A DNA stretch of 5,949 bases from Sphingobacteriia bacterium (GTDB taxonomy: Bacteria; Bacteroidota; Bacteroidia; Chitinophagales; Chitinophagaceae): contig RDYY01000247.1 of assembly GCA_004293505.1 (NCBI GenBank), forward strand, positions 1 to 5,949, written 5' to 3'. The notes beneath the pieces are model-generated. The model saw nothing but the letters and a program-made list of their open reading frames with translations, was not told the origin of the DNA and did not search any database. Positions 1 to 5,949 of this stretch are shown here, piece by piece. A program made the translations under genes and the position numbers. The stretch's first letter is position 1. Each line of letters starts with the position of its first letter.

Positions 1-56
1 ACCAAGTCCTTTCCAATGGTACCCGTTCCGCCGGCCAGTAAAATATGGTGTTTCAT
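1..56 (-). CDS. NAD(P)-binding epimerase-type protein, N-terminal fragment (SDR superfamily, possibly TIGR01777-like)
   Basis: Only the first 18 codons are inside the window; the gene runs off the left edge. The ATG is at 56-54 and the peptide reads MKHHILLAGGTGTIGKDL. This is a first beta strand followed by the glycine-rich dinucleotide loop GGTGTIG, of the G-x-x-G-x-x-G type found in extended short-chain dehydrogenases and sugar epimerases. The 'ILLAGGTGxIG' form resembles the TIGR01777 (YfcH-like) family, but 18 residues cannot separate it from other epimerases, so substrate and reaction are unknown. It lies on the same strand as the dcw genes but beyond a terminator, so it probably has its own promoter in 57-154. 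I found no convincing promoter motif there and no Shine-Dalgarno sequence before the ATG. Confidence 0.65.
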   Translation of the reverse strand, partial: MKHHILLAGGTGTIGKDL

Positions 57-154
57 GTGTACAATGATTAAAACGTCCCGTTGAACGAATGGTTGCCGAT
101 GTGATGAAATAATGTTTCAAAACCAATCCACCCATCTTTTGGCTGAGCGGCCCC

Positions 155-190
155 AAATAAAATACCCCCGCTGGGCGAGGGTATTTGTTC
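155..190 (-). terminator. Rho-independent terminator after ftsZ
   Basis: An inverted repeat pairs AAATACCC (160-167) with GGGTATTT (179-186) over 8 base pairs. After one C/A mismatch, three more pairs (CGC 169-171 with GCG 175-177) close around a TGG loop. Read on the minus strand the hairpin runs into UUUUAUUU (162-155, partly within the stem), as expected of an intrinsic terminator. It begins 22 bases past the ftsZ stop codon, so it should end the dcw transcript and isolate the epimerase gene. The rightward side has a weaker T run, so action in both directions is possible but less likely. Confidence 0.85.
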
Positions 191-208
191 AGCACTATAT
201 GGGTTGGG

Positions 209-2308
209 TTAGTCCGGTTTTTTTCCGTCCAGGAAAGTATTGATTTTGGAAATGGGGAATTGGTCGTTGTTCTCTTGCTTTCCTACGGTATAACGGCTGT
301 AGAAATTTTCAGCAGAGGTCAGGGTGTTTCCAAACAGGTCAATCTTTTGGCGGATATAGGCGGGGACAGCATCGAACTCGTCGTTGATTTCTGATTGGCT
401 GTTCACGTTGTAAGAAATGTTGCGCAATTTTTGGATGCGTTCTGCGGCTCTTCTTTTTTGTTCTTCTGCATCGTCCAAAGCTGCGTCTTGCAAATAAGGC
501 TGAGCAGGTGCTGGTGCGGGTTCCGGCTCTCCTTCGCGCATCACCAATTGCATTTCTTCAGCAGCTTCTGCTGGTGCTTCTACTGGTGGTGGTATGCTGG
601 CAACTGGTTCAGCTACTGGCTCTTGTACAAAGGGCTGTAAAGATTCAGGCAATTCTACGCGTTGGGGCGGAGGCGTTGGCGGTGTAACGGTAGTAAAACG
701 GGGTGCAGCCAGTGGTGCAGGACTTTCTTGTCCTGGGGTTTCAGGGGCTGAGGACAAAGGATTTTGCTCTGCTGCAGCATAGATTTGAGTGGGCTTGTTC
801 AGACCCGTGTAACTGGCCAAAAAAGGAGATTCTAAAGGCGCTGAAACAGGCACATCAACAATGGGTTCTGCTGGTGATGTAGGTTCCACAGGTGCAACGC
901 TTGGGGTGCTATTGAATTCCCATTCCAACACCAAAGATTCGCGGGCTTCCAAGGCTTCAGGTTGAGCAGCCTCTTCTTCTACCACGGCATCCATGAAGTG
1001 GATGTTGGCAAAAACAGGGGCAGCTGGTTCCTCTTCTAGCGTAGGCAGCAGGGCCGATTCGGCTTGGCTCAAGGGCGTGGCTTCTATCATGGGTTGCACC
1101 ATTGCTGGGCTGGGGTCTTGTGCTCCAGTTTGTACCAAGTTGTCTTGGTGGGCAAGCGTTTGCAAAGTAGGCGCTTCTGCAACGGGAGCAGCCATTGCCA
1201 CAACAGGGGCAGGTGCAACTGGGGCAGACTGCAAATTCAGCGGAACAATGGGTTGTTGAAATGGATTCAAATCCAAGTCCAGGACCATTTTCTCGGGAGC
1301 AGGCTCTGCTTTGGGCTTGGGTTTGGGTTGGGCAAAAGGATCACGGGCTTCATAACCAGTGGCCACCAAAGTGATGCCAATTTTTTGTCCCAAGGAAGGA
1401 TCGTAACCCATGCCCACAATCACATCGGTGTTTTCACCCGCTTGCATGCGCAAGTAGTTGTTGATGGTTTCCATCTCATCCATGGTGCATTCAAATTCAC
1501 CTTCGGCACTGTTGATGTTGATGAGGATCCACTTGGCCCCGCTGATGTCGTTGTCGTTGAGCAAGGGAGAAGACAAAGCTTCTTCAATGGCCAACTGCGC
1601 GCGGTTTTCGCCTTCCACTTCGGCCTTGCCCAAAAAGGCAGAGCCGCCGTTTTTCATGACAGTGCACACATCGGCAAAGTCTACAATGATGTGACCCTTG
1701 CTGTTGATGACATCGGTAATACACTTGGCTGCTGTGGCCAAGACGTTGTCGGCTTTGGCAAAAGCATCTTTCATTTTGAGGTTACCATATTGCATCCGCA
1801 ATTTTTCGTTGCTGATGATCAAGAGGGTATCTACATGGGGACGCAGGGCTGCAATGCCTTCCTCTGCTTGCTTTTGGCGACGGGGTCCTTCAAAAGCAAA
1901 AGGCGTTGTCACAATCCCTACGGTGAGGATATTGAGTTGTTTGCAGATTTGGGCTACAATGGGCGCACCGCCGGTACCCGTGCCACCACCCATGCCTGCT
2001 GTGATGAAAGCCATTTTGGTGTTGACTTCCAAAATGCGCTTGATTTCTTCCAATGATTCTTCGGTGGCTTTTTTGCCCACTTCAGGATCGGCACCCGCTC
2101 CCAAGCCTTGGGTCAAATGGGGTCCCAACTGTATCTTGTTGGGAATGCCACTTTGTTCTATGGCTTTGGCATCGGTATTACAAATGATGAAGTCTACACC
2201 TTCGCTGTCTTGGGCAAACATGTAGTTGACGGCATTGCTGCCACCGCCGCCCACACCCAATACTTTGATAATGGATGATTTTTGTTTGGGCAGATCAAAT
2301 TGAATCAT
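209..2308 (-). CDS. ftsZ: Cell division protein FtsZ with an unusually long linker
   Basis: FtsZ is the tubulin-like GTPase that polymerises into the cytokinetic ring under the membrane. Residues 1-325 are the GTPase core: GVGGGGSNAV (18-27), the tubulin signature GGGTGTG (107-113), TTPFAFEGPRR (134-144), the synergy loop VDFADV (209-214) and the C-terminal GTPase subdomain ending near GYEARDPF (318-325). Residues about 326-615 form a disordered-looking linker rich in Pro, Ala and Glu (55 prolines in residues 321-620). Next come a basic segment QKRRAAERIQKLR (617-629), the partner-binding-like VPAYIRQKID (648-657), SRYTV (671-675) and the end INTFLDGKKPD (689-699); this tail layout is known from Bacteroidota FtsZ. 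At 699 residues it is far longer than the usual 350-500. Position 208 of the synergy loop is Ile instead of the usual Asn. The start MIQFDLP matches Bacteroidota FtsZ; no Shine-Dalgarno sequence is visible. Confidence 0.98.
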   Translation of the reverse strand: MIQFDLPKQKSSIIKVLGVGGGGSNAVNYMFAQDSEGVDFIICNTDAKAIEQSGIPNKIQLGPHLTQGLGAGADPEVGKKATEESLEEIKRILEVNTKMAFITAGMGGGTGTGGAPIVAQICKQLNILTVGIVTTPFAFEGPRRQKQAEEGIAALRPHVDTLLIISNEKLRMQYGNLKMKDAFAKADNVLATAAKCITDVINSKGHIIVDFADVCTVMKNGGSAFLGKAEVEGENRAQLAIEEALSSPLLNDNDISGAKWILININSAEGEFECTMDEMETINNYLRMQAGENTDVIVGMGYDPSLGQKIGITLVATGYEARDPFAQPKPKPKAEPAPEKMVLDLDLNPFQQPIVPLNLQSAPVAPAPVVAMAAPVAEAPTLQTLAHQDNLVQTGAQDPSPAMVQPMIEATPLSQAESALLPTLEEEPAAPVFANIHFMDAVVEEEAAQPEALEARESLVLEWEFNSTPSVAPVEPTSPAEPIVDVPVSAPLESPFLASYTGLNKPTQIYAAAEQNPLSSAPETPGQESPAPLAAPRFTTVTPPTPPPQRVELPESLQPFVQEPVAEPVASIPPPVEAPAEAAEEMQLVMREGEPEPAPAPAQPYLQDAALDDAEEQKRRAAERIQKLRNISYNVNSQSEINDEFDAVPAYIRQKIDLFGNTLTSAENFYSRYTVGKQENNDQFPISKINTFLDGKKPD

Positions 2309-2345
2309 AGGTCAGGTTTTGGGTTAGTCAATCAAAAGGTCAACA

Positions 2346-2370
2346 AAACGGATCAAACGGATAAACAGAT
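2346..2370. repeat. Three imperfect 8-bp direct repeats between ftsA and ftsZ
   Basis: The units AAACGGAT (2346-2353), AAACGGAT (2355-2362) and AAACAGAT (2363-2370) follow each other with one base between the first two. Read in the gene direction they are ATCCGTTT, ATCCGTTT and ATCTGTTT. They lie in the 65-base gap between the ftsA C-terminal reading frame and the ftsZ start, so they are in the ftsZ leader. They could be a small regulatory or protein-binding element, or chance in a short low-complexity spacer. No promoter motif is recognisable beside them. Confidence 0.5.
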
Positions 2371-2373
2371 AAA

Positions 2374-2592
2374 CTAAATGACTTTGTCTTCTTCTTCTTT
2401 GAACAATTCAATGAGGTTGTTTTTCATCTTGTCCCAGATGCCTATGCGACGTGCAGGTAGGCCTTTGCTGGCAACAGTTTCGGCCTTTTCTTGTACGGGT
2501 TCTGGTACAACAATGGGCTGATCTGTTTTTACCAAACTTTCGGGTACAGCTACTTTTCCCGTTTGCTCGGTAAAGACTTTGTGTTGGTGAGC
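2374..2592 (-). pseudogene. ftsA: Out-of-frame 3' end of ftsA: linker and membrane-targeting helix
   Basis: The frame one base back from the main ftsA frame is open from just after a TGA at 2595-2593 down to a TAG at 2376-2374. It encodes VFTEQTGKVAVPES, a Pro/Val/Glu linker (QPIVVPEPVQEKAE), and then GIWDKMKNNLIELFKEEED near the end. The last part is an amphipathic helix with Ile, Trp, Met, Leu, Ile, Leu and Phe on one face and Lys/Asn/Glu on the other, followed by an acidic end. FtsA proteins characteristically end in such a helix, which ties FtsA and therefore FtsZ to the membrane. It has no stop and reads as well-kept protein, so it was in frame until recently or still is in the living organism. 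Joining it by adding one base near 2578-2580 would give a 440-residue FtsA, but a conserved segment would still be missing at the join. Confidence 0.8.
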
Positions 2593-3695
2593 TCATCAAT
2601 GTGGTTGACCGCCAAATGCTCGTTGGGCAAACCAATGCGGGCATTTAAACCAGTAGTGTATTCGGTCAGTTGGATCAAGTGTTTCAGCTGAGAGCCCCCA
2701 CCCGTTAAGATGATGCCACCATTTAAGGTGCGGCTGTCCAATCCTACTTGCTTTAAATGATAGGTAACAAAATCCAAGATTTCTCCCATGCGGGCTTGGA
2801 TGATGCTGGCCAAATTCTTGACACTGATTTCTTTGGCAGGCATGCCTTTTAAGCCAGGGATGGTAATGTAGGCATTGGGTTTGGCGGCATCGGCCAAAGC
2901 AGAACCAAACTGCACTTTCATGGCTTCGGCTTGGCTTTTGAGTACGCCCAATCCCAGTTTGATGTCATTGGTGATGTTTTCGCCACCAAAAGGAATCACC
3001 GCAGTATGTTTCAGGATGCCTTCGTGGAAGATGGCCAAGTCAGAAGTACCGCCACCAATGTCTAAGATGGCTACCCCTGCTTCCATGTCTATGTCGCTCA
3101 TGACAGCACTGGCAGAAGCCAAGGGCTGTAAGACCAAGTCTTTGGTGAGCAATCCAGACCGTACAACCGCCCGGTTGATGTTGCGGATGGCATTGCGGTC
3201 GCCTGTGATGATGTGGAAATTAGCCCCCACTTTTACCCCGTTGTAGCCAATGGGATCTTTTACATTTTGCAGCCCGTCCACATTAAAGTCTTGGGGAATG
3301 ACGTCAATGATTTCGTCTCCTGCTGGTATAAAAGTTTTGCGCTGGTTTTTGATCAGTTGCTCAATTTCTGCCCTTTGGATTTCCAATTCGGCATCCTGGC
3401 GCACAATGTCCCCACGGGTTTGCAAGCTCTTGATGTGGTGGCCTGCAATGCCTACGTATACTTCTTTTACTTCTAAGTCGGGATTGCTCTGGTGACAATT
3501 GTCCAAAGCCTGTTGAATGGCTTTGATGGTTTGGTCAATGTTCAGCACCTGTCCATGTTGAACGCCATTGCTGTTGGCACGGCCAAAGCCCAAGATTTCC
3601 AGCTTGCCAAATTCGTTTTTGCGACCGGCAATGGCAGCAATTTTGGTGGTTCCAATGTCCAGACCAACAATGATGGGCGCTTCATTGTGATTCAT
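2550..3695 (-). CDS. ftsA: Cell division protein FtsA, ATPase domain, C-terminally frame-broken
   Basis: FtsA is the actin-like ATPase that tethers FtsZ to the inner membrane and recruits later divisome proteins. The reading frame gives 381 residues. It shows the phosphate-1 motif GLDIGTTK (11-18), the FtsA-specific 1C (SHS2) subdomain around VYVGIAGHHI (79-88), phosphate-2 LDIGGGTSD (211-219), PFGGENIT (235-242) and the adenosine motif LTGGGSQLKHL (330-340). The first 371 residues look normal. After that the frame ends in an unrelated KSLPSKREK, while the true C-terminus continues one base back (2374-2592). The product as read would lack both the conserved 'YATxxGLL' segment and the membrane helix, so it should be unable to anchor FtsZ. 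It lies 19 bases after ftsQ and before ftsZ, as is standard. The start MNHNEAPIIVGLDIG fits the family; the leader is A-rich without a Shine-Dalgarno sequence. Confidence 0.93.
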   Translation of the reverse strand: MNHNEAPIIVGLDIGTTKIAAIAGRKNEFGKLEILGFGRANSNGVQHGQVLNIDQTIKAIQQALDNCHQSNPDLEVKEVYVGIAGHHIKSLQTRGDIVRQDAELEIQRAEIEQLIKNQRKTFIPAGDEIIDVIPQDFNVDGLQNVKDPIGYNGVKVGANFHIITGDRNAIRNINRAVVRSGLLTKDLVLQPLASASAVMSDIDMEAGVAILDIGGGTSDLAIFHEGILKHTAVIPFGGENITNDIKLGLGVLKSQAEAMKVQFGSALADAAKPNAYITIPGLKGMPAKEISVKNLASIIQARMGEILDFVTYHLKQVGLDSRTLNGGIILTGGGSQLKHLIQLTEYTTGLNARIGLPNEHLAVNHIDELTNTKSLPSKREK

Positions 3696-3714
3696 AAGGT
3701 ATTTCTTTTAAGGT

Positions 3715-4536
3715 TTAACGTAATTCAGGTGTTGATATTGTAATTGAGTCGGAAAAAACAGGTGGATTCCAGTTGGAACGCACACCCACAATTTGTCCTT
3801 GGAAACGCAAGTCCAGGACTTTGTAGCGCAACATTCCCTTTTGTAACCAAGCACCTGTATAAAAAGCCGATAGTTTGGAAAGTTTTTCTGCCAGGTTTTC
3901 TGTTGTACCCAAGCGAATGGTGTGAAGGCCAATCAAGGGCAAGAGTTCATAGTTTTTTTCGGGCAACAAAGCCACTTGGGCAATTTGGGCATTCAAAAAA
4001 GAATCTTTGGCCAATTGCCTGGCCAAGACTACCATGTCTTTGAACAAAGCCGTGTCGTTTTTTTGTTGGGGCTCAAAGCCCGTGATGACCGGCACCCGGG
4101 CCGTCATTTTATCGCTCAAAGGCAAGCGAAATCCCGTGCTGTCCAAATAAAAAGAAACTGCACTGGAATCAAAGACCCTTACCACAGGCTGTCTTTCTAC
4201 CAAACCCACTTGTAAAACCTGGTTGTTGTCTATAAAAAGTTGTGCCTGGCTGACCCAAGGATTTTTTTCGACCAAGTTTTCCAATTCCCGCAAAGGAACC
4301 AGGTGTCGGGGTTTGTTGTGGATGCGCTGCGCATAACCAATCAGGTTTTTGAGTTCGTTCTCATCTATGAAAAGATGTTCTTCCCCACCTTGGATGTGGA
4401 TTTCAATTCCCTTGATCCGGTCCGCATTTTTATCTTGCCGGGCCGCCAAGGTTAACCAAGCCGCACCCACCAAGAGCAGGAGCCAAAAAGCATGGGTAAG
4501 CCCTCTCAGCCACAATTTTTTGTTCCACTTGCTCAT
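3715..4536 (-). CDS. ftsQ: Cell division protein FtsQ (DivIB-like)
   Basis: FtsQ is a single-pass inner-membrane protein of the divisome that links the cytoplasmic ring to septal peptidoglycan synthesis. The 273 residues show the expected plan: a short basic cytoplasmic tail (SKWNKKLWLRG), one membrane helix at about 14-32 (THAFWLLLLVGAAWLTLAA), a POTRA-like region (about 41-115) with LENLVEKNPWVSQAQLFID, and the beta domain from VERQPVVRVFD (113-123) through YLDSTGFRLPLS (130-141) to YKVLDLRFQGQIVGVR (238-253). The closing 'DLRFxGQIVG' stretch is a common mark of Bacteroidota FtsQ. FtsQ sequences diverge widely, so position between murC and ftsA is important support. Its ATG shares an ATGA with the murC stop (4533-4536), which suggests translational coupling. 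Length is normal and nothing looks damaged. Confidence 0.93.
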   Translation of the reverse strand: MSKWNKKLWLRGLTHAFWLLLLVGAAWLTLAARQDKNADRIKGIEIHIQGGEEHLFIDENELKNLIGYAQRIHNKPRHLVPLRELENLVEKNPWVSQAQLFIDNNQVLQVGLVERQPVVRVFDSSAVSFYLDSTGFRLPLSDKMTARVPVITGFEPQQKNDTALFKDMVVLARQLAKDSFLNAQIAQVALLPEKNYELLPLIGLHTIRLGTTENLAEKLSKLSAFYTGAWLQKGMLRYKVLDLRFQGQIVGVRSNWNPPVFSDSITISTPELR

Positions 4537-5894
4537 GGGGTGGAAAGGATTTTGGCGGTAAGGGTAATTTGGGCATCAATGTCACCTGCCCCTGCCATGA
4601 CCAATAAACGCGGCCGCTGGGTGGTAGCCCATTGTTGAAAAGCTTCTTTGCTCATCACCTTTTTGTGGGGATGGTTAATTTGGTCCAACAACCATTCGCT
4701 GGTGATGCCCGGCATGGGCAGTTCTCGGGCAGGATAGATGGGCAACAAAATCAGTTCATCGGCCAAAGCCAAGACTTCGGCAAAACCCTTGGCTTGATCG
4801 GCTGTTCGGCTGAACAAGTGGGGCTGAAAAACAAGGGTAAAGGGTTGGTCTGGGTATAGGCTGCGCACCCCACTGATCAAGGCCCGCAACTCATCGGGGT
4901 GGTGGGCATAATCATCAATAATAGTGTGGTCTGCTGTTTTGAGGGCGTATTCAAATCGGCGCCTTACTCCTTTGTAATCGGCCACTGCAGCCCGAATGGC
5001 CTCAGCATCTATTCCCAAAATTTGCGCCACAGAAATGGCGGCCAACATGTTGTCTAAGTTGTGCAAACCACCCATGTGGAGCACCATGTTTTGAATGGCC
5101 CCTTCGGGCCCCTGCATACTAAAACGATAGCTGCCGTTTTCTACCGACCATTGGGTGATGCTAACCCCTGCATCCTGTTTGTTCCAATGGTAGTGGCGCA
5201 CATGGGTACCCTGCAATTCAGTACCACGGGGCATACCTGCTTTGGCCAGCAAATGCCCACCTGGCTTGATTTGGCCACTGAAAGCAATGAAAGCTTCTTC
5301 TACTGCAGCTGCCGTTCCATAAATGTCCAAATGATCAGGATCCATGGAAGTGATGACGGCGATATCGGGGTGGAGTTTTAAAAAACTGCGGTCGTATTCA
5401 TCGGCTTCCACCACCACTACGTTGTTGGGGCTGCTCCAAAAATTGGTCTGGTAATTGGCCGAGATGCCCCCCAAAAAAGCGTTGCAGCCATAACCCGTGT
5501 GGCGCAACAAATGGGCAATCATGGAAGTAACTGTTGTTTTGCCATGGGTACCCGCCACACAAATGTTGAAACTGTTTTGGGTAATCCATTGTAAGACATC
5601 GCTGCGCTTGACCACGGTGTATCCCGCTTCGCGGTAAAAATTTAACTCGGCGTGGTCTTTGGGAATGGCGGGCGTATACACCACCACTTGAGCCTCCCGC
5701 GGACAGGTATTTGGATTGTCGTCAAAATGCACGCCAATGCCTTCGGCTTCCAGGGTTTGGGTGAGCACGGTTGGGGTTTTATCGTAACCACTTACCACTG
5801 CTCCCTTGGATTTAAAATAACGGGCCAAAGCACTCATGCCAATGCCCCCTATGCCAATGAAGTAAATGTTTGATATGTTGTCGCGGGTAATCAT
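4533..5894 (-). CDS. murC: UDP-N-acetylmuramate--L-alanine ligase MurC
   Basis: MurC adds the first amino acid, L-alanine, to UDP-N-acetylmuramic acid with ATP, beginning the peptide stem of peptidoglycan in the cytoplasm. The 453 residues have the three Mur ligase domains. The N-terminal UDP-sugar-binding domain opens with YFIGIGGIGMSALA (11-24). The central ATPase domain has the P-loop GTHGKTT (115-121), the acidic EADEYDRSF (163-171) and SMDPDHLDIYG (183-193). The C-terminal domain has GVRRRFEY (309-316), DDYAHHPDEL (327-336), FQPHLFSRT (356-364) and AGAGDI (434-439). The GIGGIGM opening and DDYAHHP motif mark MurC rather than MurD, MurE or MurF. The length is normal and no key residue is missing. 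It overlaps murG upstream and ftsQ downstream by 4 bases each, so it should be co-transcribed and coupled with both. Confidence 0.98.
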   Translation of the reverse strand: MITRDNISNIYFIGIGGIGMSALARYFKSKGAVVSGYDKTPTVLTQTLEAEGIGVHFDDNPNTCPREAQVVVYTPAIPKDHAELNFYREAGYTVVKRSDVLQWITQNSFNICVAGTHGKTTVTSMIAHLLRHTGYGCNAFLGGISANYQTNFWSSPNNVVVVEADEYDRSFLKLHPDIAVITSMDPDHLDIYGTAAAVEEAFIAFSGQIKPGGHLLAKAGMPRGTELQGTHVRHYHWNKQDAGVSITQWSVENGSYRFSMQGPEGAIQNMVLHMGGLHNLDNMLAAISVAQILGIDAEAIRAAVADYKGVRRRFEYALKTADHTIIDDYAHHPDELRALISGVRSLYPDQPFTLVFQPHLFSRTADQAKGFAEVLALADELILLPIYPARELPMPGITSEWLLDQINHPHKKVMSKEAFQQWATTQRPRLLVMAGAGDIDAQITLTAKILSTP

Positions 5895-5949
5895 TTCAAA
5901 TGCGAAAGAATGTGTTGGGCAATGCGTTGATCGGCGTCGGTAATGGCCA
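5891..5949 (-). CDS. murG: C-terminal end of MurG (UDP-GlcNAc transferase to lipid I), partial
   Basis: Only the last 18 codons and the stop are inside the window: AITDADQRIAQHILSHLK, then TGA at 5893-5891. The stop shares an ATGA with the murC start. MurG transfers N-acetylglucosamine from UDP-GlcNAc to lipid I, making lipid II on the inner face of the membrane. The visible tail, an alpha helix with the 'DAxxxIAxxIL' spacing, is what MurG proteins end with, and in Bacteroidota murG sits directly before murC. The identification rests mainly on this position, since the catalytic region lies outside the window. Confidence 0.75.
   Translation of the reverse strand, partial: AITDADQRIAQHILSHLK

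Noticed and set aside
57..154. Possible promoter for the left-edge epimerase gene
   Set aside because: Read on the minus strand I looked for the Bacteroidota pattern TTG ... TAnnTTTG and for a TTGACA/TATAAT pair. TTGAAA occurs, and TAATCATTG lies near the start, but the spacing and the -7 element do not match well enough to call.
1064..2056. Long open frame of 330 codons on the plus strand opposite ftsZ
   Set aside because: It lies entirely inside the conserved coding region of ftsZ, its translation resembles no protein I know, and the openness follows from ftsZ codon use. It is a shadow.
2309..2345. Separate ftsZ promoter (TTGACC near 2340) in the leader
   Set aside because: No matching -10 or -7 element follows at a suitable distance, so transcription from upstream in the cluster is the safer reading.
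2550..2592. Programmed -1 frameshifting as the explanation of the ftsA frame change
   Set aside because: No X-XXY-YYZ slippery heptamer is present in the allowed interval (the bases read ACC AAC ACA AAG TCT TTA CCG in frame), I see no clear stem-loop after it, and the conserved YAT-GLL segment is missing in both frames. A deletion or sequence error is simpler.
2408..2644. Minus-strand open frame of 78 codons overlapping the end of ftsA
   Set aside because: It is the third frame of ftsA. Its Arg/Cys/Ser-rich translation has no family features and does not supply the missing FtsA segment; the real C-terminus is in the other frame, ending at 2374.

Overview
The window is the 3' end of a division and cell wall (dcw) gene cluster from a member of the Bacteroidota. 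All recognisable genes lie on the minus strand, so the cluster reads from right to left: murG (only its last 18 codons), murC, ftsQ, ftsA, ftsZ, a terminator hairpin, and then the first 18 codons of an unrelated NAD(P)-binding epimerase-type gene at the left edge. The assignment to Bacteroidota rests on four things: the order murG-murC-ftsQ-ftsA-ftsZ with no murB or ddl; the FtsZ opening 'MIQFDLP'; an FtsZ tail that continues past the usual 'VPAYxR' peptide into an 'SRYT...' stretch and a terminal 'NTFLD...' motif; and start codons without Shine-Dalgarno sequences. The proteins look closest to the Saprospiria/Chitinophagia side of the phylum, but that is an impression only.

Layout, right to left. 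murG (5891-5949, partial) overlaps murC (4533-5894) by an ATGA, and murC overlaps ftsQ (3715-4536) by another ATGA. After 19 bases comes ftsA, beginning at 3695, and after a short gap comes ftsZ (209-2308). A strong hairpin with a U-rich tail at 155-190 closes the cluster. The tight packing implies one transcript. MurC and MurG act on the cytoplasmic peptidoglycan precursor, FtsQ is the membrane scaffold of the divisome, FtsA is the actin-like membrane tether, and FtsZ is the tubulin-like ring that FtsA anchors. There is no gene-free stretch over 300 bases, and I saw no RNA genes, mobile elements or CRISPR arrays.

Two genes are unusual. ftsA is broken near its 3' end. The frame that encodes the ATPase domain stops at 2550, but the frame one base back carries a linker and a well-kept amphipathic membrane helix down to 2374. 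The conserved 'Y-[AS]-T-x-x-G-L-L' segment that normally lies between these parts is in neither frame, so more than one base seems to be missing, by a real deletion or by an assembly error. ftsZ encodes 699 residues because of a linker of roughly 290 residues that is rich in Pro, Ala and Glu and almost free of Lys and Arg. Its synergy (T7) loop also has Ile where FtsZ normally has Asn. I did not find a wholly new system here; the FtsA/FtsZ pair is the part worth a second look.
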